64,000 nt of DNA from Tabrizicola sp. Lineage in GTDB: Bacteria > Pseudomonadota > Alphaproteobacteria > Rhodobacterales > Rhodobacteraceae. Each line of letters opens with the position of its first letter. Position 1 is the stretch's first letter. Shown here in pieces: positions 17,827 through 28,100 of this stretch. The position numbers and the translations under genes are program-made. The notes under the pieces are model-generated. The model was given only the letters and a program-made list of their open reading frames with translations, ran no database searches and was not told where the DNA came from. The stretch covers positions 1 through 64,000 of the forward strand of contig NZ_JAEULP010000017.1 in NCBI RefSeq assembly GCF_016792905.1, given 5' to 3'.

Positions 17827-18920
17827 CGCTGAACCTCTACATCGCGCGGCGGTTCCTGGGCACGGTGGGGCGGGTGTTCCTGGCCTTCTTCGCGATCCTG
17901 ATGCTGATCGACATGATCGAACAGCTGCGCCGGTTTTCCGATGCGGGAATCGGGCTCGCGGGGGCGGCGCACCTGTCGCTCCTGAGCGTGCCCGAGACGA
18001 TGTACCGCATCCTGCCGCTGATCATGGTGATGGGAGCGATCGCCAATTTCCTGGGGCTGGCGCGGTCGTCCGAGCTGGTGGTGGTGCGGGCGGCGGGGCG
18101 GTCGGGGCTGCGGTTCCTGCTGACGCCCTTGCTGGTGTCAGTGGCGCTGGGGCTTCTGGCGGTGGCGCTGTTCAACCCGCTGGTCGCGGCGACGTCCAAG
18201 GCCTATGACGACATGCGCTCGGAACTGAGCCAGGGCGGGCGCTCGGTCCTGTCGGTGGCGGATACCGGCCTGTGGCTTCGGCAGGGCTCGACGGACGGGC
18301 AGACGGTGATCCAGGCGGCGCGGTCGAACCTGGACGGGACCGAGCTGTTCGGCGTGACGTTCCTCGGGTTCGACACCGATGGCAGGCCCACGCGGCGGGT
18401 GGAGGCGGAGAGCGCGAAACTGGTCGAAGGCGCCTGGGAGCTGACGGGGACCAAGACCTGGGACCTCGCCAGCCCGAACCCGGAGCTGACGGCGGTGGTG
18501 GCGGAGGGGCCGCTGGCGCTGCCCTCGGACCTCACGCCCGAGCGCATCCGCGACAGTTTCGGCACGCCTTCGGCGATCGCCTTCTGGGACCTGCCGGGCT
18601 ATATCGGCGATCTGGAACGCGCGGGCTTCTCGGCGCGGGCCTACAAGCTGTGGTACCAGATGGAACTTGCCCTGCCGATGCTGATGGCCGCGATGGTGCT
18701 GGTCGCGGCGGGCTTCACCATGCGGCATGTCCGGCTGGGGGGCACCGGCCGGATGGTGCTTTATGCGCTGCTGGCGGGCTTCGGCTTCTATTTCCTGCGC
18801 AACTTCGCCCAGGCCCTGGGCGACAGCGGGCAGATTCCCGTCCTGCTGGCGGCCTGGAGCCCGCCGGTCGCGGCGGTGATGCTGTCGCTGGGGCTGCTTC
18901 TGCACCTGGAGGACGGCTGA
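17823..18920 (+). CDS. lptG: LPS export ABC transporter permease LptG
   Basis: Partner of LptF in the LptB2FG extractor; 365 residues. The N-terminus MTLNLYIARRFLGTVGRVFLAF and the conserved region ETMYRILPLIMVMGAIANFLGLARSSEL are typical. Six membrane segments flank a periplasmic jellyroll. The start at 17823 overlaps the lptF stop; a longer in-frame open stretch upstream lies inside lptF and is not used. LptD follows directly, 1 nt after the stop codon. Confidence 0.93.
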   Translation: MTLNLYIARRFLGTVGRVFLAFFAILMLIDMIEQLRRFSDAGIGLAGAAHLSLLSVPETMYRILPLIMVMGAIANFLGLARSSELVVVRAAGRSGLRFLLTPLLVSVALGLLAVALFNPLVAATSKAYDDMRSELSQGGRSVLSVADTGLWLRQGSTDGQTVIQAARSNLDGTELFGVTFLGFDTDGRPTRRVEAESAKLVEGAWELTGTKTWDLASPNPELTAVVAEGPLALPSDLTPERIRDSFGTPSAIAFWDLPGYIGDLERAGFSARAYKLWYQMELALPMLMAAMVLVAAGFTMRHVRLGGTGRMVLYALLAGFGFYFLRNFAQALGDSGQIPVLLAAWSPPVAAVMLSLGLLLHLEDG

Positions 18921-18921
18921 G

Positions 18922-21060
18922 ATGGCACGTCTTCTGGCGCTGGTCGCCCTGCTGATCGGCCTTGTCCTGCCCGCCCTCGCGCAGGAGCGGGCGACGCTTG
19001 TTTCGGACAGCCTTCAGATCACCGGCGACACCCGGCTGATCGCGGACGGCAATGTCGAGGTGTTCTTCAAGGGCCGCCGCCTGAAGGCCAGCCGCATCGT
19101 CTTTGACCAGGCGACCGACCGGCTGGAGATCACCGGGCCCATCGTGCTGACCGAGGAAAGCGGCAACACGCTGATCCTGGCCAGCCAGGCCGACCTGTCG
19201 GCGGACATGTCGGAAGGCATCCTGACCAGCGCGCGACTGGTGCTGAACCAGCAGTTGCAGCTGGCGGCGAGCAAGATGATGCGCGTCGCCGGGCGCTATA
19301 CCGCGTTGCAGACGGTGACGGCATCGTCCTGCAAGGTCTGCAAGGGCGACCCGACGCCCTTGTGGGAAATCCGCGCACGCCGGGTGGTGCATGACGAGGT
19401 CGAGCGGCAGATCTATTTCGACCGCGCCCAGTTCCGGCTGGCCGGGGTGCCTGTCCTTTATATCCCCCGTCTCAGGATGCCCGATCCGACGCTGAAACGC
19501 GCGACCGGCTTCCTGATGCCCACCATCCGCACCACGTCGGATCTGGGGACCGGGATCAAGCTGCCCTATTTCATCGTGCTGGGGAAATCGGCCGACCTGA
19601 CCCTGACCCCCTATGTGACCACCAAGAACAGCGAAACGCTGGACCTGCGCTACCGCCAGGCTTTCGCCACCGGCCTGATCGAGGCGACCGGGTCGGTCAG
19701 CCGCGACGATCTGATCCCCGGCAAGACGCGCGGATACCTGCGGGTCAAGGGCGCATTCACCCTTCCCGAACGGTTCCTGCTGACGTTTGACGGCCAGACC
19801 GTGACCGACCCCGCCTACATGCTGGACTACGGGATCGGCAACGAAGACCGGCTGGACAGCCGGGTCGAGATCAAGCGCACGCGGCGCAACGAGCATATCT
19901 CGGCCAGGGTGATCAGTTTCCAGAGCCTGCGCGACGACGAGGACAATACCACGATCCCGACCGTGGTCGCCGACCTGACCTTCCACCGCCGCTTCTCGCT
20001 CGGGCCGCTTGGCGGCGAAGGCGGGCTTCGGTTGCAGACCCACAACCACTATCGCAGCTCGACCGACCCGCTTGATGCCGATGGCGACGGCATCGCCGAC
20101 GGCCGCGACGTCGGCAGGATCTCGGCGCGGATCGACTGGCGGCGCAGTTTCCTTCTGCCCCTGGGGATCGAGGGCACCGTGCTTGGCGAAGTCACCGCCG
20201 ACGCCTATTCGATCGCCGACGATGCGACCTATGCCGGCAATACCACCCGCACCCACGGCTCGGCCGGGGTGGAACTGCGCTGGCCCTGGGTCAAGAGCGG
20301 GGCAAACGGCGCGACCCATGTGATCGAACCGGTGGTGCAGCTCCTGTTCTCCTCCTCGACCGCGGAAAGCCTGCCGAACGAGGATTCCGCGCTGGTCGAG
20401 TTCGACGAGGGCAACCTCTTTGCGCTGGACCGCTTTCCGGGGTCGGACGCGGTGGAGCGGGGCCCGCGCGCGAATGTCGGCGTGACCTGGACGCGCTTTG
20501 ATCCGCAGGGCTGGTCGATGGGCGTGACCGTCGGTCGGGTGTTCCGCGAGGCCGATCTTGGCCAGTTCGGGGTCGGCTCCGGGCTGGCGGGGGCGCAGTC
20601 CGACTGGCTGGCGGCGGTGAATTTCACCCTGGCCGACGGGCTGGCGCTGACCGGGCGGCTGGTCATGGATGATGACATGAGCCTGACCAAGGGTGAAGCA
20701 AGGGTGACGTTGAACGGGCCGAAGACTTCGGTCGCGACCTCGATGATCTGGGCGGTGGCCGACCCGCTGGAGAACCGGCCCGATCCGACGCGCGAGCTGT
20801 CGGTGGATGCCCGGCGCAAGCTGAACCCCAACTGGACCGCCACCTTCTCGGGCCGCTACGATTTCGTCGCCGATCAGGGCACGGTGGCCGGGCTCGGTCT
20901 GGAGTTCCTGAACGAATGCGTGCGGTTTGATGTTTCCCTCTCGCGTCGCTTCACGTCATCCACTAGTGTGAACCCGACGACGGATTTCGGCCTGTCGCTG
21001 GATCTTGTGGGCTTCGGCAGCGGCGTGACCGGCGGTCCGGCACGGACCTGTCGGCAATAG
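18922..21060 (+). CDS. lptD: LPS-assembly protein LptD
   Basis: Outer-membrane beta-barrel that inserts lipopolysaccharide in the outer leaflet; 712 residues. A signal peptide (LLALVALLIGLVLPALAQ) precedes the periplasmic OstA/jellyroll domain (residues 25-110: DSLQITGDTRLIADGNVEVFF). The C-terminal barrel follows, ending in alternating hydrophobic strands. Cysteines CKVCKG (about residue 137) and near the C-terminus (ECVRFD, TCRQ) could form the interdomain disulfides typical of LptD. Confidence 0.93.
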   Translation: MARLLALVALLIGLVLPALAQERATLVSDSLQITGDTRLIADGNVEVFFKGRRLKASRIVFDQATDRLEITGPIVLTEESGNTLILASQADLSADMSEGILTSARLVLNQQLQLAASKMMRVAGRYTALQTVTASSCKVCKGDPTPLWEIRARRVVHDEVERQIYFDRAQFRLAGVPVLYIPRLRMPDPTLKRATGFLMPTIRTTSDLGTGIKLPYFIVLGKSADLTLTPYVTTKNSETLDLRYRQAFATGLIEATGSVSRDDLIPGKTRGYLRVKGAFTLPERFLLTFDGQTVTDPAYMLDYGIGNEDRLDSRVEIKRTRRNEHISARVISFQSLRDDEDNTTIPTVVADLTFHRRFSLGPLGGEGGLRLQTHNHYRSSTDPLDADGDGIADGRDVGRISARIDWRRSFLLPLGIEGTVLGEVTADAYSIADDATYAGNTTRTHGSAGVELRWPWVKSGANGATHVIEPVVQLLFSSSTAESLPNEDSALVEFDEGNLFALDRFPGSDAVERGPRANVGVTWTRFDPQGWSMGVTVGRVFREADLGQFGVGSGLAGAQSDWLAAVNFTLADGLALTGRLVMDDDMSLTKGEARVTLNGPKTSVATSMIWAVADPLENRPDPTRELSVDARRKLNPNWTATFSGRYDFVADQGTVAGLGLEFLNECVRFDVSLSRRFTSSTSVNPTTDFGLSLDLVGFGSGVTGGPARTCRQ

Positions 21061-21118
21061 GGCTGGCGACGGAAACGGCGGGCAAAGACCCGCGGGTTGA
21101 GGAAGAGCGACGGAAACG

Positions 21119-22321
21119 ATGCGATTTTCGGTTCTGAAACGGCAGGCGGCGGCGATTTTGATCAGCTTGACGCTGGGGGCGCCCGTCCTGGCGCAAGACC
21201 TGTTCGCGCCGCGGGTCTATGTGAACGACCGGGCGATCACCACCTACGAGGTCGAGCAACGGGCGCTGTTCCTGCGCGTGCTGCGCGCTCCCGGCAACCC
21301 CGAGGAAGAGGCGCTGAAGGCGCTGATCGAGGACCGGCTGCGCCAGACCGAAGCCGAGCGGCTTGGCCTGAAGCTCTCTGAAAAGGACCTGACCGCAGGC
21401 CTGACCGAGTTCGCCTCGCGCGCGAACCTTTCGGCTGATGAGTTTACCGCCGAGCTTGGCAAGGCGGGCATCGCGCCGGAAACCTTCCGCGATTTCGTCG
21501 CGGCCGGGGTCCTGTGGCGTCAGGTCGTGCGGGCGAAATTCCTGGGGCAGGTGCCGATCAGCGAGAACGACATCGACCGGGCCATGGAAGCGGCGACCCG
21601 GCCGAAGGCGCTGCAGGTTCTGGTCAGCGAACTGGTCATTCCCGCGCCCGAGGGCAAGGAAGAGGCGGCACTGGCGCAGGCGCAGGACCTGTCGGACACG
21701 CTGAGCGGCGAAAGCGCCTTTGCGGCGGCTGCCCGGCGCTATTCGGCCTCGGCGACGGCAGGCGCGGGCGGACGGCTGGACTGGCTGCCGCTCGCGAACC
21801 TGCCTGCGGCCATCGGCCAGAAGATCCTGGCGCTGGACGCGGGCGAGGTTTCGGACCCGATCGCGGTACCCGGTGCGGTGGTCCTGTTCCTTCTGCGCGA
21901 CGTGGCCGAGGACAAGACCGCCGAGCCGATCTCGGTCTCGGTGGAGTGGGTGGAATTCCTGGTGCCGGACGATGCGGCGGAAATCGCCCGGCTGCGCGCA
22001 AGGGCGGATGACTGCGACATGCTGCAGGGCGAAGCCAAGGGCCTGCCCGAGGACCGGATGACGCTGACCAAGGCCGGGATGGAGGCAGTGCCGAACGACG
22101 TGGCGCTGGAACTGGCCAAGCTTGATCCGGGCGAAACCTCGGTTGCGCTGACGCGCGGCGGGTATCGGCGGATGCTGATGCTTTGCAGCCGCGAGCCGGT
22201 GCTGGAACCGATGCCGACGCGCGACCAGATTCGCGAGCAGGTGATCAACCAGAAGCTGGAAGGCATGGCCGAGGGCTATCTGGAGGAACTGCGCTCGGCC
22301 GCGATCATCCGCGAGCCGTGA
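21119..22321 (+). CDS. surA: SurA-like peptidyl-prolyl isomerase / outer-membrane protein chaperone
   Basis: Periplasmic chaperone for outer-membrane proteins, 400 residues. A signal peptide (residues 1-25, LGAPVLAQ) is followed by the SurA N-terminal domain (INDRAIT-like VNDRAITTYEVEQRALFLRVL). A parvulin domain follows at about residues 165-265, with ASATAGAGGRLDWLPLANLP. The C-terminal helix returns to the chaperone fold. Its place between lptD and pdxA matches the E. coli order. It overlaps pdxA by 4 nt (GTGA). Confidence 0.88.
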   Translation: MRFSVLKRQAAAILISLTLGAPVLAQDLFAPRVYVNDRAITTYEVEQRALFLRVLRAPGNPEEEALKALIEDRLRQTEAERLGLKLSEKDLTAGLTEFASRANLSADEFTAELGKAGIAPETFRDFVAAGVLWRQVVRAKFLGQVPISENDIDRAMEAATRPKALQVLVSELVIPAPEGKEEAALAQAQDLSDTLSGESAFAAAARRYSASATAGAGGRLDWLPLANLPAAIGQKILALDAGEVSDPIAVPGAVVLFLLRDVAEDKTAEPISVSVEWVEFLVPDDAAEIARLRARADDCDMLQGEAKGLPEDRMTLTKAGMEAVPNDVALELAKLDPGETSVALTRGGYRRMLMLCSREPVLEPMPTRDQIREQVINQKLEGMAEGYLEELRSAAIIREP

Positions 22322-23271
22322 GCGGGCCGGTCCTTCTGACCTGCGGCGACCCGGCGGGCATTGGCCCGGAAATCGCGGCAAGGGCCTGGGCCGCGGGCGA
22401 GCGTTTCGTCTGGATCGGCGATCCCCGGCATCTGCCCGCAGGCACTGCCTGGCGCTTGGTGGCCGAGGGTGAGGGTCCGGGCGAAGGGGCCATGGCGGTG
22501 CTGCGGCATGATTTCGCGGCCCCTGCCCTGCCGGGCCAGCCGGTTGCAGCCAATGCGGCGGGAGTGGTGGAAGTGATCGCCCGGGCGGTGCGTCTGGTCC
22601 AGGCGGGACTGGGCGGCGCGGTCTGCACGGCTCCGATCAACAAGAAGGCATTGAAGGACGGCGCGGGCTTTGCCTTTCCCGGCCATACCGAGTTCCTGGC
22701 GCATCTGGCCGGGGTGGAACGGGTGGTGATGATGCTCGCCTGCCCGGGGTTGCGGGTTGTGCCGGCGACGATCCATATCCCGCTTTCCGAGGTGCCGGCC
22801 GCGCTGACGGAGGAGTTGCTGGAAACCACGATCCGCATCACCCGCGCCGGGCTGGTGCGGGATTTTGGCATTGTCTCTCCGCGAATTGCGGTCGCGGGAC
22901 TGAACCCCCATGCGGGGGAAGGCGGGGCGATGGGTTGGGAGGAGGAACGGATGATCCGGCCCCTGATCGCGCGGCTGAGGGCCGAGGGATTGGACGTCAC
23001 CGGCCCCTGGCCCGCCGACACGATGTTCCATGCGGGCGCGCGGGCGGGATATGACGTGGCGGTCTGCGCCTATCACGACCAGGCGCTGATCCCGATCAAG
23101 ACCATCGACTTTGCCGGGGGCGTGAACGTGACGTTGGGACTGCCCTTCGTGCGCACCTCGCCCGACCATGGCACCGCCTATGACATAGCGGGCAAGGGCA
23201 TCGCCGACCCGTCCAGCCTGATCGCGGCGCTGCGGATGGCGCGAGAAATGGCAGCGGCGCGCGGGCGGTAA
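22318..23271 (+). CDS. pdxA: 4-hydroxythreonine-4-phosphate dehydrogenase
   Basis: NAD-dependent, metal-requiring enzyme of vitamin B6 (pyridoxal phosphate) synthesis. It is 317 residues from GTG 22318, which overlaps the surA stop. Diagnostic blocks are LLTCGDPAGIGPEIAAR at the N-terminus, VCTAPINKKAL, GHTEFLAHL, CAYHDQALIPIKTIDFAGGVNVTLGL-type region near the C-terminus, and SPDHGTAYDIAGKG. The same product is often co-transcribed with surA and rsmA. Confidence 0.95.
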   Translation: MSGPVLLTCGDPAGIGPEIAARAWAAGERFVWIGDPRHLPAGTAWRLVAEGEGPGEGAMAVLRHDFAAPALPGQPVAANAAGVVEVIARAVRLVQAGLGGAVCTAPINKKALKDGAGFAFPGHTEFLAHLAGVERVVMMLACPGLRVVPATIHIPLSEVPAALTEELLETTIRITRAGLVRDFGIVSPRIAVAGLNPHAGEGGAMGWEEERMIRPLIARLRAEGLDVTGPWPADTMFHAGARAGYDVAVCAYHDQALIPIKTIDFAGGVNVTLGLPFVRTSPDHGTAYDIAGKGIADPSSLIAALRMAREMAAARGR

Positions 23272-23326
23272 GGTCGGCTGCCTCCGGCGGGGATATTTTT
23301 TGCCAGTATGAAAGCTGGAGGGTTTG

Positions 23327-24172
23327 TTGGGGACGATAGACGGGCTGCCGCCGCTGCGCGAGGTGATCCGGGCGCATGACCTGGTGGCCAGGAAGCAACT
23401 GGGGCAGAACTTCCTGCTGGACCTGAACCTGACCGCCAAGATCGCGCGGGCGGCGGGGGACCTGACGGGCTGCGACGTGCTGGAGGTCGGGCCTGGCCCC
23501 GGCGGCCTGACGCGGGGGCTTCTGGCCGAAGGCGCGCGGCGGGTGGTGGCGGTGGAGAAGGATGCCCGCGCCCTGCCCGCGCTGGCCGAGATCGCGGCGG
23601 CATATCCTGGGCGGCTAACAGTATTGCACGGCGATGCGCTGGACATCGACCTGGCCGCGCATCTGGCGCCGCCGGTGAAGATCGTGGCCAACCTGCCCTA
23701 CAACGTAGGAACCGAGCTTCTGATCCGCTGGCTGACCCCTCCCGCCTGGCCGCCGCTCTGGTCCTCGTTGACGCTGATGTTCCAGAAGGAAGTCGCCGAG
23801 CGCATCGTGGCAAAACCCCGCACCGAGCATTACGGTCGGCTGGCGCTTCTGGCGCAATATCGCTGCGAGGCGCGGATCGTGATGACGCTGCCGCCCGAAG
23901 CCTTTACGCCCGCCCCCAAGGTGCATTCCGCCGTCGTCCAGCTGACCGCCCTGCCCGAGCCACGATTTCCATGTGACTTCAATCAGTTGCAACGCATAAC
24001 TGCCATGGCGTTCAACCAGCGCCGCAAGATGCTGCGGGCCAGCCTGAAGGCGCTTGGCCCGGAGATCGAGACGGTGCTGCAATCGGTCGGCATCCCCCCC
24101 ACCGCGCGCGCCGAGGAGATCGGCCTGGAAGCGTTCTGCGCCCTCGCCCGCGCCCTTGCCGCGAAGCCGTAG
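23327..24172 (+). CDS. rsmA: 16S rRNA (adenine1518-N6/adenine1519-N6)-dimethyltransferase
   Basis: Dimethylates two adjacent adenines near the 3' end of 16S rRNA (also called KsgA); about 281 residues. The N-terminal [23 protein letters not shown]-binding [14 protein letters not shown] and catalytic NLPYN are intact. Two consecutive TTG codons (23324 and 23327) are possible starts; the second is preferred because it leaves 5 nt after GGAGG. It ends the lpt-surA-pdxA-rsmA block and converges on the phosphotransferase gene. Confidence 0.93.
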   Translation: MGTIDGLPPLREVIRAHDLVARKQLGQNFLLDLNLTAKIARAAGDLTGCDVLEVGPGPGGLTRGLLAEGARRVVAVEKDARALPALAEIAAAYPGRLTVLHGDALDIDLAAHLAPPVKIVANLPYNVGTELLIRWLTPPAWPPLWSSLTLMFQKEVAERIVAKPRTEHYGRLALLAQYRCEARIVMTLPPEAFTPAPKVHSAVVQLTALPEPRFPCDFNQLQRITAMAFNQRRKMLRASLKALGPEIETVLQSVGIPPTARAEEIGLEAFCALARALAAKP

Positions 24173-24177
24173 GGCGG

Positions 24178-25056
24178 TCAGCGGGTGGTGGCCAGCGCCT
24201 GCCGGTAGGTGTCGAGGTACTCGGCGGTATAGGCCTTGTAGTCGAAATCAAGCTGGGAATGGATTTCCTGCACCATCGACCACATGGCCTCGCGCAGGGC
24301 CGCCGCCGCCTTCATCGCCCGGTAGCGTCGCCAGAGCGCGGCATCGGGCGGGGCGCCGAAATAGGCTTCCAGCACCCAGGCCTCCTGCGCGGCATCAAGC
24401 CCGCAGTTGGCGGCCAGCCCGCCCAGATCAAACAGGGGCGAGCCCCAGCCGGCATAATCCCAGTCAATCAGCCACATGCGCTGGCCGTCATGCAGGAAAT
24501 TGCCAGGCAGAAGGTCGTTGTGACCGAAGACCATCTCGATCCGGCCGACCGTGCGTTCCAGCGTGGCAGCCTCGTCCAGCAGGCCCGCCAGCGCCGGACG
24601 GTGGCGAGACTTGCCGTCCTGCAGCGTGGCAGCATAGTCGCGCACCACCTGGAAGACCCAGAAGGTCAGCGCCGGGCCGCGGAGATGGCGCGGAATGTCG
24701 CGATGTGCATGCATGACCAGTGCAAGCGCCTGCTCCAGCATGTCCTGCTCGCGCAGGTCCGCCGCCGTCATCGTCCGCCCGTCGACGAAGTCGATCACCA
24801 GCGCCCCGGGTTCGTGATGGATCACCCCGGGCGACACCCCTGCTGCGTGGGCGGCACGGCTGGCGGCCAGTTCGTTGAACCGCATGATCTGGTGGACGGG
24901 GATGTCGTCGCCGATCCGCACCACGGCGCGGCGCTTGGCATCCGTCACGAGGACGTTGAGGTTGGTGATTCCGCCGCCGAGCGCCGTTGCCGTCGCCTCG
25001 CCCTGCCAGATCGGCAAGGCCAGCGCCCGCGCCAGGGGATCCAGACGTTCGCTCAT
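24178..25056 (-). CDS. Choline/ethanolamine kinase-like phosphotransferase (APH family)
   Basis: 292-residue soluble kinase of the APH/choline kinase superfamily. The N-lobe has ALGGGITNLNVLVTDAKRRAVVRIG. The catalytic loop is VFGHNDLLPGNFLHDG (Brenner motif HNDLLPGN) and the metal-binding motif is LIDWDYAGWG. FDLGGLAANCGL is typical of choline/ethanolamine kinase-like members, pointing to a small amino alcohol rather than an antibiotic. The start at 25056 follows GGGGAGG. Substrate inferred only. Confidence 0.82.
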   Translation of the reverse strand: MSERLDPLARALALPIWQGEATATALGGGITNLNVLVTDAKRRAVVRIGDDIPVHQIMRFNELAASRAAHAAGVSPGVIHHEPGALVIDFVDGRTMTAADLREQDMLEQALALVMHAHRDIPRHLRGPALTFWVFQVVRDYAATLQDGKSRHRPALAGLLDEAATLERTVGRIEMVFGHNDLLPGNFLHDGQRMWLIDWDYAGWGSPLFDLGGLAANCGLDAAQEAWVLEAYFGAPPDAALWRRYRAMKAAAALREAMWSMVQEIHSQLDFDYKAYTAEYLDTYRQALATTR

Positions 25057-25144
25057 CCCGGCCTCCCCCCGCCAGTGACGTAACGCACGGAAGAATGCGG
25101 CCAAGCCCATGGCCTGTCAAAGGTATTTTCTGGTCGCAGCCGGA

Positions 25145-28100
25145 TCAGGCGGGGACGGATTCCCCCAGACATTTCCAGAGCGCCCGACCGAGCATGTCGA
25201 TCCGGATCGGCTTGGCGACGACCGCCGTGAAACCATGGCCGAGGTAGTCGTTGACCTGGTGCGTCATCACGTTGGCCGTGACGGCAACCGCGCGGGGCGG
25301 GTCGATCCCCATCGCTTCAGCCAGATCGTTCAGCGCGTTCAACGTGACCAGCCCGTCCATTCCGGGCATGGCGATGTCAAGGAGCACGGCATCAAAGCGT
25401 TCCGCCAGGAAACGGTGCAGCGCCGCCTGACCGTCGGCGACGATCACGGTTTCGACACCAAGCGCCTGCAGCATGCTTTGCAGAATGATCCGGTTCGTTG
25501 CATTGTCCTCGGCGGCAAGAACCTTCATCGGCGGTAGCTGCGCCGGGACAGCATCGCTTTCGACGGTTGTCCGCCCCGCCAGGACCGGGATCATCAGATC
25601 GACGCGCGCCGTCACGCCCTCGCCCTCGATCGAGGCCAGCGTGACATCTCCGTGCATCAGCCGCGCCAGCCTGCGAACGATCGGCAGGCCAAGGCCGGTG
25701 CCGACATGGCTGCGCCGCGACCCGCCCATGCCTTGCGTGAACTCTTCGAAGGCGCGCGCGATCTCGGCCTCGGACATGCCGATGCCGGTATCGCGCACCT
25801 CGATGCCGATGCGGTCGGGAAGAGAGCAATCGACCTGCACGGTGACGCTGCCTTCGTCGGTGAACTTCAGCGCGTTGCCGATCAGGTTGTGCAGGATCTG
25901 GATGACACGCATCTCGTCGCCAAGCCGCACTTCGCCCGGCGCGCCGCCGATGCTGCCGGTGATCAGTCGCACATCCTTGTCGCTGGCCGTGACCTGGTGC
26001 AGCGAGGCGACGCGCGCCAGGATTTCAGGCAGGCGGATGGGCCGCGGATCAAGGACAAGGCGTCCCGCCTCGATCTTGGCCAGATCGAGAATGTCGTTGA
26101 TCACGCCCAGAAGATGTTCGCCGGAATCGCGGATCACGCGGACCATGGACTGTTCGGTCGGGTCCGACAGGCGGCTGGCCAGCACCCCCGCCATGCCGAG
26201 AACGCCATTCAGGGGCGTGCGGATTTCGTGGCTCATCGCGGCCAGGAAGTCGGACTTCGCCCGGTTGGCGGTTTCGGCGGCAGTCATCGCGGCGCGCAGG
26301 CGGGCCTCGTTCTGCACTTCGTCGGTGACGTCGGTGAACGTCGCAACCACCGCAAGGTCGGTGCCGGGCGCCGAGAGCCGGGCCGACGTGACGGCGACGG
26401 CGCGGCGTTCGCCGTTTGGCCAGATGATCTCGTGCCGCATTTCCTGCATGCCCGGCTGCCCGGATAGCGCGCGGACCACCGGCAGGTCTTCCGTCGCGAT
26501 CCGGCTTCCCGCAAGATCCGTGACATCGGCCGCCCCGAGCAGCGCCAGCAGGCAGTCCCCGGCCGAAAGGCGGCGGCCGAGCACCCGTTCGGCGGCGGCA
26601 TTGGCGAAGACGACACCGCCGCGTTCATCGACCACGACGATGCCCGAAACCGAGGATTCCATCACCCTGGCCAGCGTGTCGCGTTCGCGCGCCAGCGCCG
26701 ATTCCAGCGCCTTTGCAGCAGTGATGTCCAGGTTGATGCCGCTGGTCTTGACCGGACGACCTGCCTCGTCCCATTCCTGAACCTGGGCACGGGTCAGGAC
26801 CCAGACCCAATAGCCCTCGCGATGACGCAGCCGGACCTCGTGCTCGACCTGCCATTGCCCGGCCTCGAAGGCGTCGCGTTCGTGGGCGATCAGGCCTTCG
26901 GTATCGTCGGGGTGCAAAAGCTCCAGCCAGCGCTCCAGCGGCATCGGGTTCAGTTCCACCGCCTTGTAGCCAAGGATCTCGGCCCAGCGGTCGCTGACCA
27001 GCGTGATGCCGCTGCGCATGTCGTGTTCCCAGGTGCCGACCTTGGCGCCGTCGATCACCTGGCCAAGCCGCTGCTCCGCTTCAGCCTGGACGGTGACGTC
27101 GAGCGTGATCCCCGAGATGCGTCGCGGGCTGCCATCGGCCCAACGTGTTGCGACATGCCCGCGCGAGAGGAGCCAGACCCAGCCACCGTCGTAGTGCCGC
27201 ATCCGGCAGCGCAGGGAGAAATCCTCGCTACCTTGCAGAAACAGATCGCGCTGGGTGGACGCCACCGCCATCCGGTCCTCGGGGTGGATCAGCTCGACCA
27301 GCGCGTCAAGGCTCGCCGCCGCGTCGAGCCCCAGCATCGCACCCCAGCGGTCGTTGATCGTGCTGAAGCCGTGGTCGGCCTCCCAGTCCCAGACCGCGAT
27401 CTCGCCGCCATCCACCACCTGTTGCAGCCGCCGGTCGGCAAGGCGGCGCGCGGTCACGTCCTCATAGAGACCCACCGTCTCGCGCGAGGGAGTAGCGCGT
27501 TCGCGCACCCAGATCAGGCGACCGTCGGCCAGTTCGTCCTCGTTGTCCCAGACCTCGGTCAGCGGCCGGTCAAGCCGACGCTGCAGGTTGGCATTGTCGC
27601 GTTCACCCTCGGCACCAAAGACGCCGCGTTCGATCGCCGCGCGCAGGAGGTCGTCATAAAGCGCGCCCTCGCGGATCAGGTCGGCGATCTGGGCGAAGGC
27701 GCGGACATAGGGCGTGTTCCACAGGACCAGCCGGTCATCGGCGTCAAAGACGGCAAACCCGTCGTCCAGGGCTTCGATGGCCGCAAGGAAGCGCTCCTTG
27801 GTCGCCTGCAATTGCGCGCTTTCACGCTTCAGGGCGGCTTCGTTGGCGCGGATGTCGGAGATGTTCTCGATCAGCGACCAGACCAGACGGCGTCCGTTGG
27901 GGTCGATGCTCATGAAGCAGCGCACCACGGCGGGAATGTCCCTGCCGTCGCGGCTGCGGAACACCGCTTCGGCCGGTCCGTAACTCTGCGTCTCGCGCAG
28001 CGCCACGGTTGCGCTTTCGATCAGCCAGTTGCCACCTTCGGGCACGATCTCCTGGACCCTCACGGCGACGCCCAGCTGCGGGCTGACACCGAACAGGTCC